From: Anadara kagoshimensis
Lineage: Eukaryota; Mollusca; Bivalvia; Arcoida; Arcidae
Direction: 5' to 3'
DNA length: 64,000 nt
Assembly (NCBI GenBank): GCA_021292105.1
Contig: CM037864.1
Coordinates: forward strand, 9,042,635-9,106,634
This document shows positions 46,601-57,517 of the stretch, in pieces. Position numbers and translations under genes: made by a program. Below the pieces are notes generated by a model. The model worked only from the letters and a program-made list of their open reading frames with translations. It had not been told where the DNA came from and made no database searches. Numbering within the stretch: position 1 is the stretch's first letter; each line of letters opens with the position of its first letter.

Positions 46601-49600
46601 TATACAAAAAACATTGTATATAAATACCATGAAGAATAGGCCTACATATTGTTTGACAGTAAAATTATGGACCAATAATAAGGATGCAAATAATTTTAAC
46701 AAAATTATGCACTGGGATAAAGCTATTGACCTGCCTATATGCACACATCTTGAAGGGCCCGTATGTATACAGTCTAGCTTTGACAGGTCAGTATATATAC
46801 AGTTAAGCTTTGAGGAGCCAGTATGTATACAGTCTAGCTTTGACAGGTCAGTATATATACAGTTAAGCTTTGAGGAGCCAGTATGTATACAGTATATATC
46901 TTGACGGGCATGTATGTATACAGTATATATCTTGACGGGCCTGTATGTATACAGTATATATCTTGACGGGCCTGTATGTATACAGTATATATCTTGACGG
47001 GCATGTATGTATACAGTATATATCTTGACGGGCCAGTATGTATACAGTATATATCTTGACGGGCATGTTTGTATACAGTATATATCTTGACAGGCTTGTA
47101 CCTATACAGTATAGCTTTGACAGGCCAGTATGTATACAGTATATATCTTGACGGGCATGTATGTATACAGTATATATCTTGACGGGCATGTTTGTATACA
47201 GTATATATCTTGACGGGCATGTTTGTATACAGTATATATCTTGACGGGCCTGTATATATACAGTATAGCTTTGACAGGCCACTGTATACAGTATAAATCT
47301 TTATATGCCTGTATGTATACAGTATAGCTGTGATGGGCCAGTGCACAATTATGCATTGATCTTGATGGACAAATGTAAACTTCACTAAATCTTGACAGAG
47401 AAGTGTCAGTATGGTTTAGCTTTATATTATACAGTATATATATTGGGGAGCAGTTGAGGTATGATAAACATAAGTACATATAAGGCTACATAGATACTGC
47501 CATGCCAGAATAGACTGGCTTGATGGGAATACATGATATGTATGGTATAGCTTTTGACAGCCCAACATTGGTTTAACATGTTAAAACAACAATTATAAAA
47601 TTCAAACAATCCATAAGTTTACATGTAATGAATTTAAAGACATTAAGTGATGAGGATTCTTACTGCATCTGTAACTGAAACACTACTCATGTAGCTATTT
47701 AATTATGAAAATGCAAAACACGGTCATTTTTCTTCAAATGTTAATAGAAATCCAATATACAATGGCCATTCAGTTGTCCAAATCCATGTGTTCAAATGCC
47801 ACAGTATATGTTATAAATATATTTGAAAATATAATATCCAATGAAATGCATGTTAGCAAGCTAAAAATTTAAAAATACACTTAGCATTCCTAATATTCAC
47901 AAAAAATTACTTTAATTATAGCAAATGTCTCTTTTTCTTTTGTAAATCCATCTGATTCTGTAGTGAGATAGGCAAATGTTAAATAAGTAAATAATCAATT
48001 AAATAAATATATAAATAAATATATAAATAAATAAATTTATTTTTATAAATAAATAAATAAATAAATAGCCATCAAATCTAAAATGTGCCAATATTAATGC
48101 ACATGGAATTGGTTTTTTTATTTCTTCAGTTTGTCAAACTGTGCCATATAGGCCTTGTCTTTGTTCACAATGCATAAAATCAATCCCTTGTGTGATAATG
48201 GGAATTTTTTGTCATCTCAGAGAGAGAGAGAGAGAGAGAGTATGGTGCTGAGAGAGAGAGAGAGTATATGGTGCTCAAGTCAGGACCAGGCATTGAACTG
48301 GAATACAGATTTTAAACAAATTGGTGGGGCTTCAGTTAGGCAAGGCAAAGACTTCTAAAGACAGAAAGTTCTATGCAAGACAAGAGAGATAACTCTCATT
48401 TTCGTAAATGGCTCTTTGACACTGACCAATGGAATACGTAAATTAACCGTTTAGTTCGTCGAATGATTTATCAACATACAGTAAAATTTGATTATGTGTA
48501 TTTTTATGAAAGAATTTGAAATCGTTATCACGTGAGTGTTATTAAAATTAGTTGCAACGTCATTTGAAACTTGATATTGAAGCATCGATCATCGCGGGGG
48601 CAGCCATATTTGTTTTCATTGACAACCAAATGTACTACCAAGTCTTTCGGGTTTTTAAGATATTAACAGGTCGTGCTCAGAAACCATTCTTAATTGAATT
48701 TAATTCTAATTGTGTGATGTCACATTCTACACAATATAAAGTGGTAATTTTGTGTACACAAAATTCGTCCAAGTTTTAAAGATTGTCGAAAATTTTGGGG
48801 CAATTGCGAGAAGAAATTGATTGTCATCAAGAAATCCGAAAAATGTGTAAATAACAGTATCTTATCGCTAAATTGAAAATTAAATCTCAAACTGTTGTTT
48901 ATTCAGCATATAATTCAAAAGTTTCATCGATAAACTTTACTTCATTATGTCCCAATATAGGTTTAAAAACGGGTGTCTTTTCGCCCCTCAGACACTTGTC
49001 AAAAAGTAATCCCAAATTTCCATACGGCGGAAGGATACAAAATTTATAAAGCCGAAACACAATTTGTGGAAATTGCCGACTTGGCGTTCCGAGTGGTTAT
49101 TCCGGGAATTTATGACGTTGCCGTTTTCCAAAATGTTCCGCACAAACGTTAAGAGGTAATGACCACGTAAAACAGCGGCGAACCCCATTGCAACAAACTT
49201 ATTGACAGTTTGTAATTGCAAAAAAAAAATTGCAGATGTTTCAATATGTTTGGATTCATATTAGTATAGCCATCATGTCGCTATGATGTATATGTAGCCG
49301 TGAATGACATGTCTAAATATTCTTTACGGGCTCTAAAACTCTATATTGCTGGAGTAGTATAAGATGATGCCACATTGGCTTCATCTCAATCATCCGTATT
49401 TTATATCACCGTTCGTACTATAAGGGTATGGTTTCTACGCGATTGTAAATACTCTTATGTTGTTTTAAAAACAGTCCCACCTCTTATCAGAGTGTTTATC
49501 AGTATGTCAACAATGTTAACTGAAAATGACTGTGTCTACACTTGTAAAAAGACGCCGATTAATTATTTTTACAATGGTCTAATGCACGTATAGTACTTAC

Positions 49601-52600
49601 GGGTCACATGGCCTCTCACCGCCTATAGGTTCGAATTTCGATTAAGATCTGTAAGATCAAAGTTTGTCAGTTCGCTTATGAGATCTTTTTTTTGGGAGCT
49701 CTGGTTTCCTCCAACATACTAGAACTGGTCGTCGTCTGGATACAAGTGACGGAATCCTGACTGGTATCGTGTGTAAGCGTACTACTTTGTTAACATTTTC
49801 CGGTTTTGGTGTTCAGACAATCTTCAACGACATCCTTCTGCTTACTATAAATACATTTACACATAATGAAGAAACAAGACACTTGGCCAACAGAGGCCGC
49901 GTCGGCCTAATGGATAAGACGCCAGTCGTCAAATCCAAAATCTCTCACTGCTGTGAGTTCGAGTCCCGCTTAGACCACGTGTAGGAAAGCGAATTTCCCT
50001 TATCGTTGGCCTTTACTGATTCACCTGGTATCATTATAATGGACTGGGGGAGTGGAACGCTTGTCTACGGCGTACTGGCTCTGTGAGCTAGCACGCTAAA
50101 GTCGCCCTGAGTGCGCTCTAGTACAAGACAGACCATACAACACACTCGCACTTCACATGCATACACAAAATTGTTCATAGATTAATCCATAGAGATTAAT
50201 AAAAACATAGTTCCTGTCGCGAATAGCTAAAAAAATTGCTGATGTGACGTTAAACCACATTTAACCAACCAACCAACACTTGGCCAACACGGCATATTTT
50301 AGCCGTTTTTAGTCCATATTTCTGTTTCATTTACACAGGGAGCACCAGGCAAGGTAAAAGAAGCTGTTGAAACCGCCATTGCTGCAGGGTACCGCCATAT
50401 TGACTGTGCATATAATTATCAAAACGAACATGAAGTTGGACAAGCAATACGAACCAAAATAGCCGACGGAACGATAACCAGGGATGATATCTGGATTACA
50501 ACAAAAGTGAGTTTTAATGAAAACACTACAACTGATCCCAACTGACCACTGTATCCCTTATTCTAATTCAATCTGTATGTAACAACAGTTTTCATTGGCT
50601 GACGTCAAACATTTGCGACAGTATAACCACCGATATACTGTCGCAAATTCCGACAGTATAATCACAATATACTGCTGCAAATTTTCCGGGTACTTGCACG
50701 TGCGCGTTCGGTACCGAACGATCTTGATGGATTAATGGAAACTTACACAGGTTATGACAGACATATATCAATCGAGGATGAATATTTTCCTGTCATTGAA
50801 AATATTACACTGTTAGTGGTGTAGGATTCTTTTACTCACATGCCAAAACTCGATTTGTAAACAAATATTTGCATCAGATCATGCCACCGTCCGTGTCTTC
50901 GTTAAATGACGTCATCAAATTTTGTTGACGTTCTTGCGTAAAATGATTATGACGTCATCAATATAGTGTCTATAAGTGATCGTGTCTCATCCGGAAGACA
51001 CTTTACTTTTTCATAGAATCAGATTTAAAAGTCAGAGGAATCAAATTAATGCGGGAAATGGTTCGTGTGATCTGTCTCAACCAGTTCAAATGGATTTGGA
51101 AAATCCCCGAGTTATTTATAGTATCGTTTTCAGAAAATGCTTACCATTTCCTTTAAAGTATGTTTTGAATTAGAATAGGGATAACCATCTTGTAATTTTC
51201 GATTTGCAGACGTATATCGGTGGTTATACTATCGCAAATAACGTTTTATTGGCTCCGCTGACGCGTCGCCAATAAAACTAATTTGCGACAGTATAACCAC
51301 CGATATACGTCTGCAAATCGAAAATTACAAGAATCGGTGACCAACTGACCTTAAGCCCCAGTTTACGGATCACAGTGTTTCTTACTTTTAAATTAAAATT
51401 TTTAACTCCAACTCTGAAAATAGTGGAGGAGGTTTCCATCTTGTTCAACATTTAACATTTCCTTGAAGGGTCCTTGATTGGAAATAAGGTTTTTTGTATC
51501 TAAAGTATCTAAATGCGAGGAAGTCTATGTGCTCTTAAAGTATGGGTTTCTCCACTCTTCCAGAACTGATGGTATCGATACGTGTGTATTAATTTGGGCG
51601 TAACGCCATTCCATCGAAAAACCTGCCCTCGAAATGTTTTCATTTGTAGATTTGTCCTATTTACATGTTGCTTCATCAGTCAGAAGCCAAAGCCACTTTT
51701 CTATGTGGATTTCGTTACACGTGCAAATAATGTAAATACATTTTCGTTACTTTGAGATCAAATGTTGAGATGTGAACTCAACAATGGATACTGATACGGT
51801 GCCGGTCCAAAGTTACTGTTCGTTCAGTAGTTTTGTAGTCATTGCTCTGAACCAGCTGTTCTGAATGTGACGTGTTACGTTATTTCTAGGCCGAGCTATC
51901 TGCCTTAGTGATAGTTAGTCACTTTTTTATATTGGTACCATGTTATCAATATAAAAAAGTAATTGATCATCATTATAGCAGATATATCGAACGTATCGTT
52001 ATTTAATATTTATTTTTGTGTTCTAGTTGTTCTTGTTGTCGTGTGTTCTTGATAACTTTGTCTGTTGCCACATGCTTATTCATCTGCGAATATTCTGAAT
52101 AAATGATTAAGGGTCGTTCTGTTCAAAATGGGTTATTCCCCTTTGACCAATGACGTTGTTAATTAGTTTTATTATTTTATTTCAGCTCTGGGATATTTAT
52201 CACAATCCTAAAGACGTAAAACGAGCCCTTTATAAATCCTTAAATGATCTTGGATTGGAATACGTAGATCTATTTTTGGTACATTGGCCAATAGATTTGA
52301 AGGTAAAACACTTATTTGGCAATTTGTTAATTTACCCAACTTGTGTGAACAATTGGTGAATTATTTACCTTTATTTGTGCAACTTGTTTATTTTTAAATG
52401 TTTAACCTCTTAAAAATGTTAAATTTTATTAAAACTTTTGGTGTCACTTGACCCATCAGTTTCTATCTGAGTGGACCAACATGGTCCATAAAACAGAAAA
52501 AAATCTGAAGCAATGACAATATTCAAATGGTAGTTTTCAATTACCAAAGGAAAAGGTACCAGTTTTGAACAAGTCTCTTCGGAAATCCTCAAAGCGCGCC

Positions 52601-55352
52601 TCTGGATATTGGAGCACGCTGGTTAAACAGTTTCAAAGTTGCGATTTTACTTGAAATGGTAAGTTTTCGGAAAATATATCATCGGAAATCTTCAAAGCGA
52701 TGTGTTTTCATGGAAAAAGCCAACTTTTGGTAAAACAAACGATATACATGACTGTTCCTTTTTGATGACTTAGACCCTTATCTTGCAACGTCAAGCTATG
52801 TGTCGCGAACAAATAGTGTAGCTTAATTTTCATATTTCAATGGTGGTTATTGCTTTTGCAAATAATAGTAAAATAGAGCGAGGTAATTTTTCTCTAAATT
52901 TTGTGATGACGCTTATGGTTTTTTTTTTCATTCAAGGATGGAGACGAAATGTTCCCTAAAGATGAAAATGGTAAAATGATATTTGCTTTTCATGACAAAG
53001 TTGAAGTCTGGAAGGTAAGCAAGTTAAATAGAATTAGATTAAAAATAGATGGTTTTGGGATTAATATGCATTTGTATCATTTTGACTAGATTTCTCGGAT
53101 ATAATATTATTATTATTATTAGGCCGATTATTATAATAATAATAATTATTATTATCAATACTCATCTTTGCTTCCTTTGGATCATGTCTACTTGTTATTG
53201 TTATTTTTAGATGTCACAAATGATCTATTCCTGCATTCGACTCTACATTACTGTACATGTATTTGACTTGCATCAAGACACGGGGATGAAAACCATCTAA
53301 GAAAACTTCCAAGTCGCGGCTGAAGTTCGAATCCACAATAGTTGACTTCGAAAGTCGATATCATTCGATCATGCCTACCTACCACGCAATCAAAATCCAA
53401 CAAGATAACTTTGAAGCTTAAAAAATTAATACAATACACGTGTCAAATGTTACTTAAAAATATTTTTTTTGTGTGTTAATTTTAATATAATCCTGTCATA
53501 TGCTAATTTATTAATCTTAATTACATGTATTTTTATATAGGCAATGGAGGAACTAGTTGATATTGGTATAGCAAAGAATATTGGTATTTCTAACTTCAAT
53601 AAACGTCAAATTGAACGTATTTTAGCCAACTGTCGTATTAAGCCGGCCAACCATCAGGTATAATATTCAAATCTCTTCTGCTCGGATAGGTAGAAAAAGA
53701 CTGAATTAAAATCTGTAGCATTTTGTCTATCGAAATCAGCCTTTATATTGAATAAGTATGGTAATATCGTCAAGCTCCGGACGGCGGTCAACATTCCTGT
53801 ATTTTCGAGACAAAAAACGTCCTTTTGTCCTCCCTTTTGAATTCTATGTAAAATGAAAATGAAATTGTTGGAAATCACTTCATTCATTCATTTTTACAGA
53901 AAATTAAGTCTTCCATCACACAGTGTCCTTATTTCGTTTCTCCTCTTTTCTTCTTCTTATTATTATTCCACTTTCCGCACCCCGCTTGTCCGCCCTTTTT
54001 CTCAGAGATGCCTTGTACAGTAATTACCACAAATGTAATAAAACAGTGTTACATACACATGTATATAGTAATGAACCACAAATGTAGAATGTAGTAAATG
54101 TTGGTCTCAAATGTAGCAAAATGTTACCATAAATGTGGTCCCACAGTCTCACATGCCTTACTCAATCTCAACGAAACTTTATAGCAACAATGTATCAACC
54201 ATGTAGATGTGGAATCTTAAATTTCAAACATGGCTGCCGTTACCATGGACACAGGAGGTGGGAGACTTTTGTCGTTGTGCTTGCCAGAATTACAATTCTA
54301 GTAAATATTGAAGCCAGCAGGGTCATGATATGACGCCAAATACTTTAATAATATTGGACGTTAATAATATGACAAAATTATTAACAAAACAATAACAACA
54401 TGGATATAAAACAATACACAGAAAACTGAAAAAACCCATGCATTTTGCAACGACCGGCTAAACTAAGAGCGCGACAAAATACGAATCAACCAGACATGGT
54501 TAATCAAAAGAAGACCACTGATGTTAAACTCCCCACGCGGTTATAGTACTAAAAGAAAGCCCAAAAATTATATTTTTTATGTAAATCTAACTTTCAGATT
54601 GAAATCCATCCGTATTTTTGTAATACAAAATTAGTGAACTTCTGTCAAGAAAACGGGATAACAGTGACAGGATACGCACCATTTGGTAATCCATCTAGAA
54701 CATGGTAAGATTCAAGATCATTTAAACACACCCCTTCGAACTATTCCCAAAACACACTTAGTATTTAAGACAAGTTTTTCATCATAACTTTGTTAGAGCT
54801 ATATGAAGAAACATTTTTTTCCAGCTTGATTTCCATTAATTAGTCTCTTGTGAAAACTGTAAAATGTGCTAGAATCACGGCTACAGAGTTTGCTGGAGCT
54901 GACTTTATAGACTGAAATTTATGTGCACTTGTTGCGTGACCACCTTTTGTAAAATCAAATAACTTGAATTTGTCACAATGAATGTTTTACAGGAAGGAAC
55001 CAAACGATCCACCTAGTGATATGGATGATCCAGTTTTGAAGGAAATTGCCCAGGCAAAGGGTAAATCAGTTGCACAGGTACTACAATGGTATAGGTACTT
55101 TTTATGTCATAAAATGTGGAAAATGGACAAGCTGAATATTAAATTGCTAATGCCATGTCGCATATCTATACAAAATAGAGTGTAAACGTTTGTACTGAAT
55201 ACATCCAGCAAAAAGCAAGGTAGTCCTAACTATTTGCCTTAACAATTTGATATTTCTACCATGTTGGCAGCAATATCTAAAAGTAACTTACCATCTATCT
55301 GTAATGCAGATAGTTCGGCCCAACAGCATGAACGTCAAAAATAAAAATTATA

Positions 55353-55390
<38 letters not shown>

Positions 55391-57044
55391 TGATAAATCA
55401 TAACTGAAGCAACATTTACTCGTTAACTATAGCCACTTAATACTGTGACCACTGTCCTAAAACTTCTAACAGTCACTAGTCATAATAATAGAATATGTCG
55501 TAATTGGATTTATAGATCTGTCATATACCATTTTAAAAAAATGTATTTTATGATTAAATTAAAAAAAATGGTATATGACAGATCCATAGTACATAGATTT
55601 TAAAATTTAGATTCATGCAACTTTAAGTGCAATTATGCAATTTGTTTCTTGCGTACAGTGCTTGACCCCTCTCTCTTTCTCTCTCTCACCCTCTCTCTCA
55701 ACCAACCAACCAACCAACCATCAATCAATATACATGTGTGAACTCTTTTATTTTTAGGTTGTTTTAAGGTTCCTGGTACAACGAGGTATTGTTGTCATAC
55801 CAAAGAGTGTAACACCTGAACGAATTAAAGAAAATATATCTGTAAGTGGGTTAAGATCTTCTATAGAAAATAAAGTATATTTTGACCCCACTGTCAACAT
55901 TGTAAAAAGGGACAATGTGAAGAAAATAGTGGAGACTATGTGTAATAAATGGGTTATACGGCTACTAGTATACAGAGATGTTTCAGCAATTATCAGGTCA
56001 GAGAAAACCACCAGCGATGTAGGACAAATCTAGAGTTTCAAAATCTATGGTAGGATAGTTGAAATGCTTAAAACGCTATTTTAAATGGATTAGTTTTTGG
56101 TTATGTGGGGACGTTCGACACTCCCTACAAAAATGTTTCTACATTCCAATTAAATGGACTAAATTGCCATGTGCTGTTTGTTAGTGTATCCGTATATTAA
56201 TGTATACTTTTTCTTAAATTAAATTAGATATTTGATTTTGAGCTGAGTGAAGAAGAAATGAAGAAGATTTACGCCATTGACAAAAACCACAGGAACTTCA
56301 CGGAACCTATGTAAGTAATTACATATTATACCAGTTTCAATTTTACATTACTAGACGGTCATTTCGGAATATAATTCCTCATCAGTAGTGCTTGGGCCAA
56401 AATTATTAAACCAAAATTGTTTTCATGATGTTGAAAAGATACTGAAAGATCCAAATTATATTTTACCAAATTGAGCCAAGAAAATACATTGCATTAAGGA
56501 GTATACCTCAGTTTTTGAGGATTTCTAATTTTAATCCGCAATTGCGCATCAGCTAAAATCAATTCAATTCAATATTATTAAATGGCTTTAACATATACGG
56601 TCTATAGCGACATATGTATCCAAGGTGGCAAATATAGAGACTCATCTTAAACAATGGAAATATTAAGATGTTTACTTTTCACAGTTATGACTGGTGTCCA
56701 CATTAATCTAAGAAATGGTCAAGTTCCCATTATAGGATATGTACACTTATAGCAAAAACCTCGTTATAATGAAGTATGTGGGTGATCGAGAGTTCGAACC
56801 TCGGTCGGGGTTTACTAAGACTTGAAAAAGATACAAAGTGGCTATTCTTTTGCAAAACACTGTGCATTTAGAAATGAAAGTCATGACGTCCTTCGGAAGA
56901 GACCTTTAAACCCGATGCTTCAGTCATTTTGAAGGACCTTTTTCACATATTTAAGTTTTTGTGACATGGTTTTTGATCAATTAATTATTTCTACTTTACA
57001 GAGGTATTGGTCACCCGGATTATCCGTTCGATGACGAATATTAA
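43571..57044 (+). CDS. Aldo-keto reductase, AKR1 family, complete, 10 exons
   Basis: Exons: 43571-43663, 50339-50506, 52186-52302, 52937-53014, 53541-53657, 54598-54704, 54993-55077, 55758-55841, 56228-56310, 57002-57044. They total 975 nt, 324 aa plus TAA, with phases agreeing at every junction (human aldose reductase is 316 aa). The (beta/alpha)8 fold signatures are present: LGTF near residue 23, [14 protein letters not shown] with catalytic Asp53 and Tyr58, Lys87, His120 in LFLVHWP. Tyr-to-Lys and Lys-to-His spacings (29, 33) equal those of aldose reductase. GISNFN and [13 protein letters not shown] (Lys271, Ser272, Arg277) bind NADPH. The C terminus is [11 protein letters not shown]. It should be a cytosolic NADPH-dependent reductase of aldehydes or sugars; the substrate and AKR1A versus AKR1B placement cannot be told from sequence by eye. 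Confidence 0.96.
43714..44150. repeat. 184-bp tandem duplication in AKR intron 1
   Basis: TGTTACACAGGGTGAAC / TGTAACACAGGATCACC, AATTGACAACA, TGAATGCGCGCGG and AACCAAGACAC appear twice, about 184 bp apart. The plus-strand ORF over it is a by-product. Confidence 0.75.
44190..44466. repeat. Degenerate minisatellite, TAGTTTGCAACAA units
   Basis: TAGTTTGCAACAA or close variants at about 44248, 44296 and 44454 with AAAGCAA and CTCCAATT strings between. The TIR element starting at 44467 inserted here. Confidence 0.6.
46149..46409. mobile_element. Small TIR element, GTTTCACAATCATTCCT-like family
   Basis: GGTTCCAGTTTTACAGTCATTCC and GGAATGAATGTTAAACTGGA are inverted ends; the interior AAGATTTTCCTTAA matches 62986-63236. 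Confidence 0.65.
46745..47340. repeat. Minisatellite, 31-bp period, about 19 copies
   Basis: TATATCTTGACGGGCATG and GTATGTATACAGTA alternate at 31-bp steps (46901, 46932, 46963...). Because 31 is not a multiple of 3 and units lack stops on the minus strand, all three minus frames stay open and give repetitive peptides; this is not taken as a gene. Confidence 0.95.
47995..48066. repeat. (AAAT)n tract
   Basis: AAATAAATAT-type low-complexity sequence including a short palindrome. Confidence 0.85.
48218..48266. repeat. (GA)n microsatellite, two runs
   Basis: Two AG runs separated by TATGGTGCTG. Confidence 0.9.
49605..49770 (+). mobile_element. SINE S3-like copy
   Basis: B box TAGGTTCGAATTTCG, then AAAGTTTGTCAGTTCGC and CTGGTTTCCTCCAACATAC, parallel to 63350-63450. 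Confidence 0.55.
49893..50275 (+). mobile_element. Full-length tRNA-derived SINE (family S1) with 14-bp target duplication
   Basis: The head GAGGCCGCGTCGGCCTAATG has an A box, GTGAGTTCGAGTCCCGC is the B box, a central domain includes ATGGACTGGGGGAGTGG, and the tail ends TTAACCAACCAACCAAC. Perfect ACACTTGGCCAACA flanks it (49879-49892 and 50276-50289). About 383 bp. The right flank ends 49 bp before AKR exon 2, so it sits in the branch-point neighbourhood. A central domain between tRNA head and tail is the plan of V-SINE/Meta-type SINEs of molluscs; that class name is a suggestion. Confidence 0.93.
50339..50506 (+). CDS. AKR exon 2 (catalytic Asp, Tyr, Lys)
   Basis: 56 codons, [20 protein letters not shown] then [14 protein letters not shown], ending ITTK|GTGAGT. 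The catalytic lysine is the last codon. Confidence 0.95.
50595..51335. mobile_element. Foldback-type element in AKR intron 2
   Basis: TTTGCGACAGTATAACCACC and its complement occur at 50609, 51210 and 51280, bounding AT-rich sequence with TGACGTCA sites (50909, 50952). A segment at about 51043-51085 (GCGGGAAATGGTTCGTG, GATCTGTCTCAACCAGT) also resembles 66-108 at the very start of the window, so copies exist elsewhere. Confidence 0.55.
51189..51331. repeat. Near-perfect 143-bp palindrome
   Basis: CTTGTAATTTTCGATTTGCA with ATATCGGTGGTTATACT on the left arm is mirrored on the right through ATTACAAG; the centre is GCTCCGCTGACGCGTCGCC. It could form a long RNA hairpin in the AKR primary transcript. 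Confidence 0.9.
51921..51960. repeat. 14-bp perfect stem-loop in AKR intron 2
   Basis: ACTTTTTTATATTG and CAATATAAAAAAGT with a 12-nt loop. Confidence 0.8.
52186..52302 (+). CDS. AKR exon 3 (catalytic His)
   Basis: 39 codons, [20 protein letters not shown] then [19 protein letters not shown]. Confidence 0.95.
52303..52936. other. AKR intron 3, nothing recognised
   Basis: A short direct repeat (CGGAAATCCTCAAAGCG at 52579, CGGAAATCTTCAAAGCG at 52683); otherwise plain intron. Confidence 0.4.
52937..53014 (+). CDS. AKR exon 4 (loop A region)
   Basis: 26 codons, [20 protein letters not shown] then KVEVWK. Confidence 0.94.
53101..53160. repeat. (ATT)n / (AAT)n inverted microsatellite
   Basis: ATTATTATTATT, AGGCCG, then ATAATAATAATAATT; self-complementary. 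Confidence 0.85.
53541..53657 (+). CDS. AKR exon 5
   Basis: 39 codons, [20 protein letters not shown] then KRQIERIL and PANHQ; GISNFN is the nicotinamide-binding Ser-Asn pair. Confidence 0.95.
53658..54597. other. AKR intron 5, possible dispersed repeat at 54000-54330
   Basis: ACCACAAATGTA, CTCAAATGTAGCAAAATG and ACCATAAATGTGG units suggest a degenerate short repeat. No exon seen. Confidence 0.35.
54598..54704 (+). CDS. AKR exon 6
   Basis: 107 nt, [20 protein letters not shown] then [21 protein letters not shown] carries the Tyr that stacks on nicotinamide. Confidence 0.95.
54993..55077 (+). CDS. AKR exon 7
   Basis: 85 nt, completes Trp227 then [20 protein letters not shown] and AKGKSVAQ. 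The frame stays open past the donor for about 100 nt, so retention would add residues and a stop. Confidence 0.94.
55354..55388. repeat. Poly(A) tract in AKR intron 7
   Basis: About 35 A. Confidence 0.9.
55515..55584. repeat. Inverted repeat with 16-20-bp arms
   Basis: GATCTGTCATATACCATTTT and AAAATGGTATATGACAGATC flank TGTATTTTATGATTAAAT; the loop also matches positions 24-43 of the window. Confidence 0.8.
55668..55725. repeat. (CT)n then (AACC)n tract
   Basis: CTCTCTCTTTCTCTCTCTC, then AACCAACCAACCAACC, the latter like a SINE S1 tail end. Confidence 0.75.
55758..55841 (+). CDS. AKR exon 8 (cofactor phosphate site)
   Basis: 28 codons, [20 protein letters not shown] then ERIKENIS, the IPKS NADPH signature. 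Confidence 0.95.
56228..56310 (+). CDS. AKR exon 9
   Basis: 83 nt, [20 protein letters not shown] then HRNFTEP. Confidence 0.94.
56325..56500 (+). repeat. R4 copy in AKR intron 9
   Basis: ACTAGACGGTCATTTCGGAA, CATCAGTAGTGCTTGGGCCA and AAACCAAAATTGTTTTCATG match 862-985. Confidence 0.7.
56768..56945 (+). mobile_element. SINE S2 copy, 5' part degraded
   Basis: B box GAGAGTTCGAACCTCGG, AAGACTTGAAA, AAACACTGTGCATTTAGAAA then TGAAAGTCATG match the minus-strand SINE at 28119-27980. Confidence 0.65.
57002..57044 (+). CDS. AKR exon 10 (stop codon)
   Basis: 43 nt, [13 protein letters not shown] and TAA, the typical AKR1 C-terminal loop. Confidence 0.94.
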
Positions 57045-57064
57045 GGCAGAGAAGACAATTATAC

Positions 57065-57290
57065 CCATATATACTGTATATCCAATTATTTTAGCGAGAC
57101 TATTTTCGCGAATCAGGTGTATTAGATTTATTCGCGAGCAAATGAATTCTCGTTTCAGTCATCGTGTATTGAGAAGCAATATATATTTAATTAATCTGGA
57201 TATTGAATTCGCGAAAATGAATTAGGTATATAACGGGATATAACGCGAAAATTACGTTCACGCGAAAAAAAACCGGATTTACAGTACATG
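57065..57290. mobile_element. Small TIR element in the AKR 3' region
   Basis: The left ATACTGTATATCC then TTTTAGCGAG, and the right CGCGAAAAAAAACCGGATTT then ACAGTA are inverted, with several TTCGCGAA motifs inside. It begins about 20 bp after the stop codon, so would be transcribed as 3'UTR. Confidence 0.5.
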
Positions 57291-57303
57291 GTTTCTTGTA
57301 TCT

Positions 57304-57309
57304 AATAAA
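57304..57309 (+). terminator. Candidate AKR poly(A) signal
   Basis: AATAAA 260 bp after the stop codon, the first one on the sense strand in the 3' region. Confidence 0.45.
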
Positions 57310-57517
57310 TTTCACACAAAACTATAAACATTTGTAACAATTGATATGTGTTTGTTTTGACCTATTGTGATATGAAGATTAATATCAATTCTTCAAATAT
57401 GAGATAGACACGTCTGAAAGTGTATGACTTATTATCTTCCTGTGGGAAAACATATATTTTTATATTAAATTTGACCTACTATTATAAAAAAAATAGATAG
57501 TTGTTAATAATATATCG

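Larger units (their letters stand above)
44467..49187. mobile_element. 4.7-kb TIR-bounded element with 9-bp target duplication in AKR intron 1
   Basis: The ends TGGGGTTCGCCGCTGT and ACAGCGGCGAACCCCA are perfect 16-bp inverted repeats. TTGCAACAA lies outside both (44458-44466 and 49188-49196). The ends belong to the same family as 9491-9685. Inside are a smaller MITE, a 31-bp minisatellite, (GA)n and a direct repeat (TCGTGCTCAGAAAC and CGTCCAAGTTTTA near 44885-44995 and 48675-48778), but no transposase. Because the target is itself repetitive, the two ends could alternatively be two separate short copies. Confidence 0.6.

Noticed and set aside
46834-47479. Minus-strand ORFs up to 183 aa
   Set aside because: Produced by a stop-free 31-bp minisatellite; three overlapping frames give the same peptide, with no splice or promoter support.
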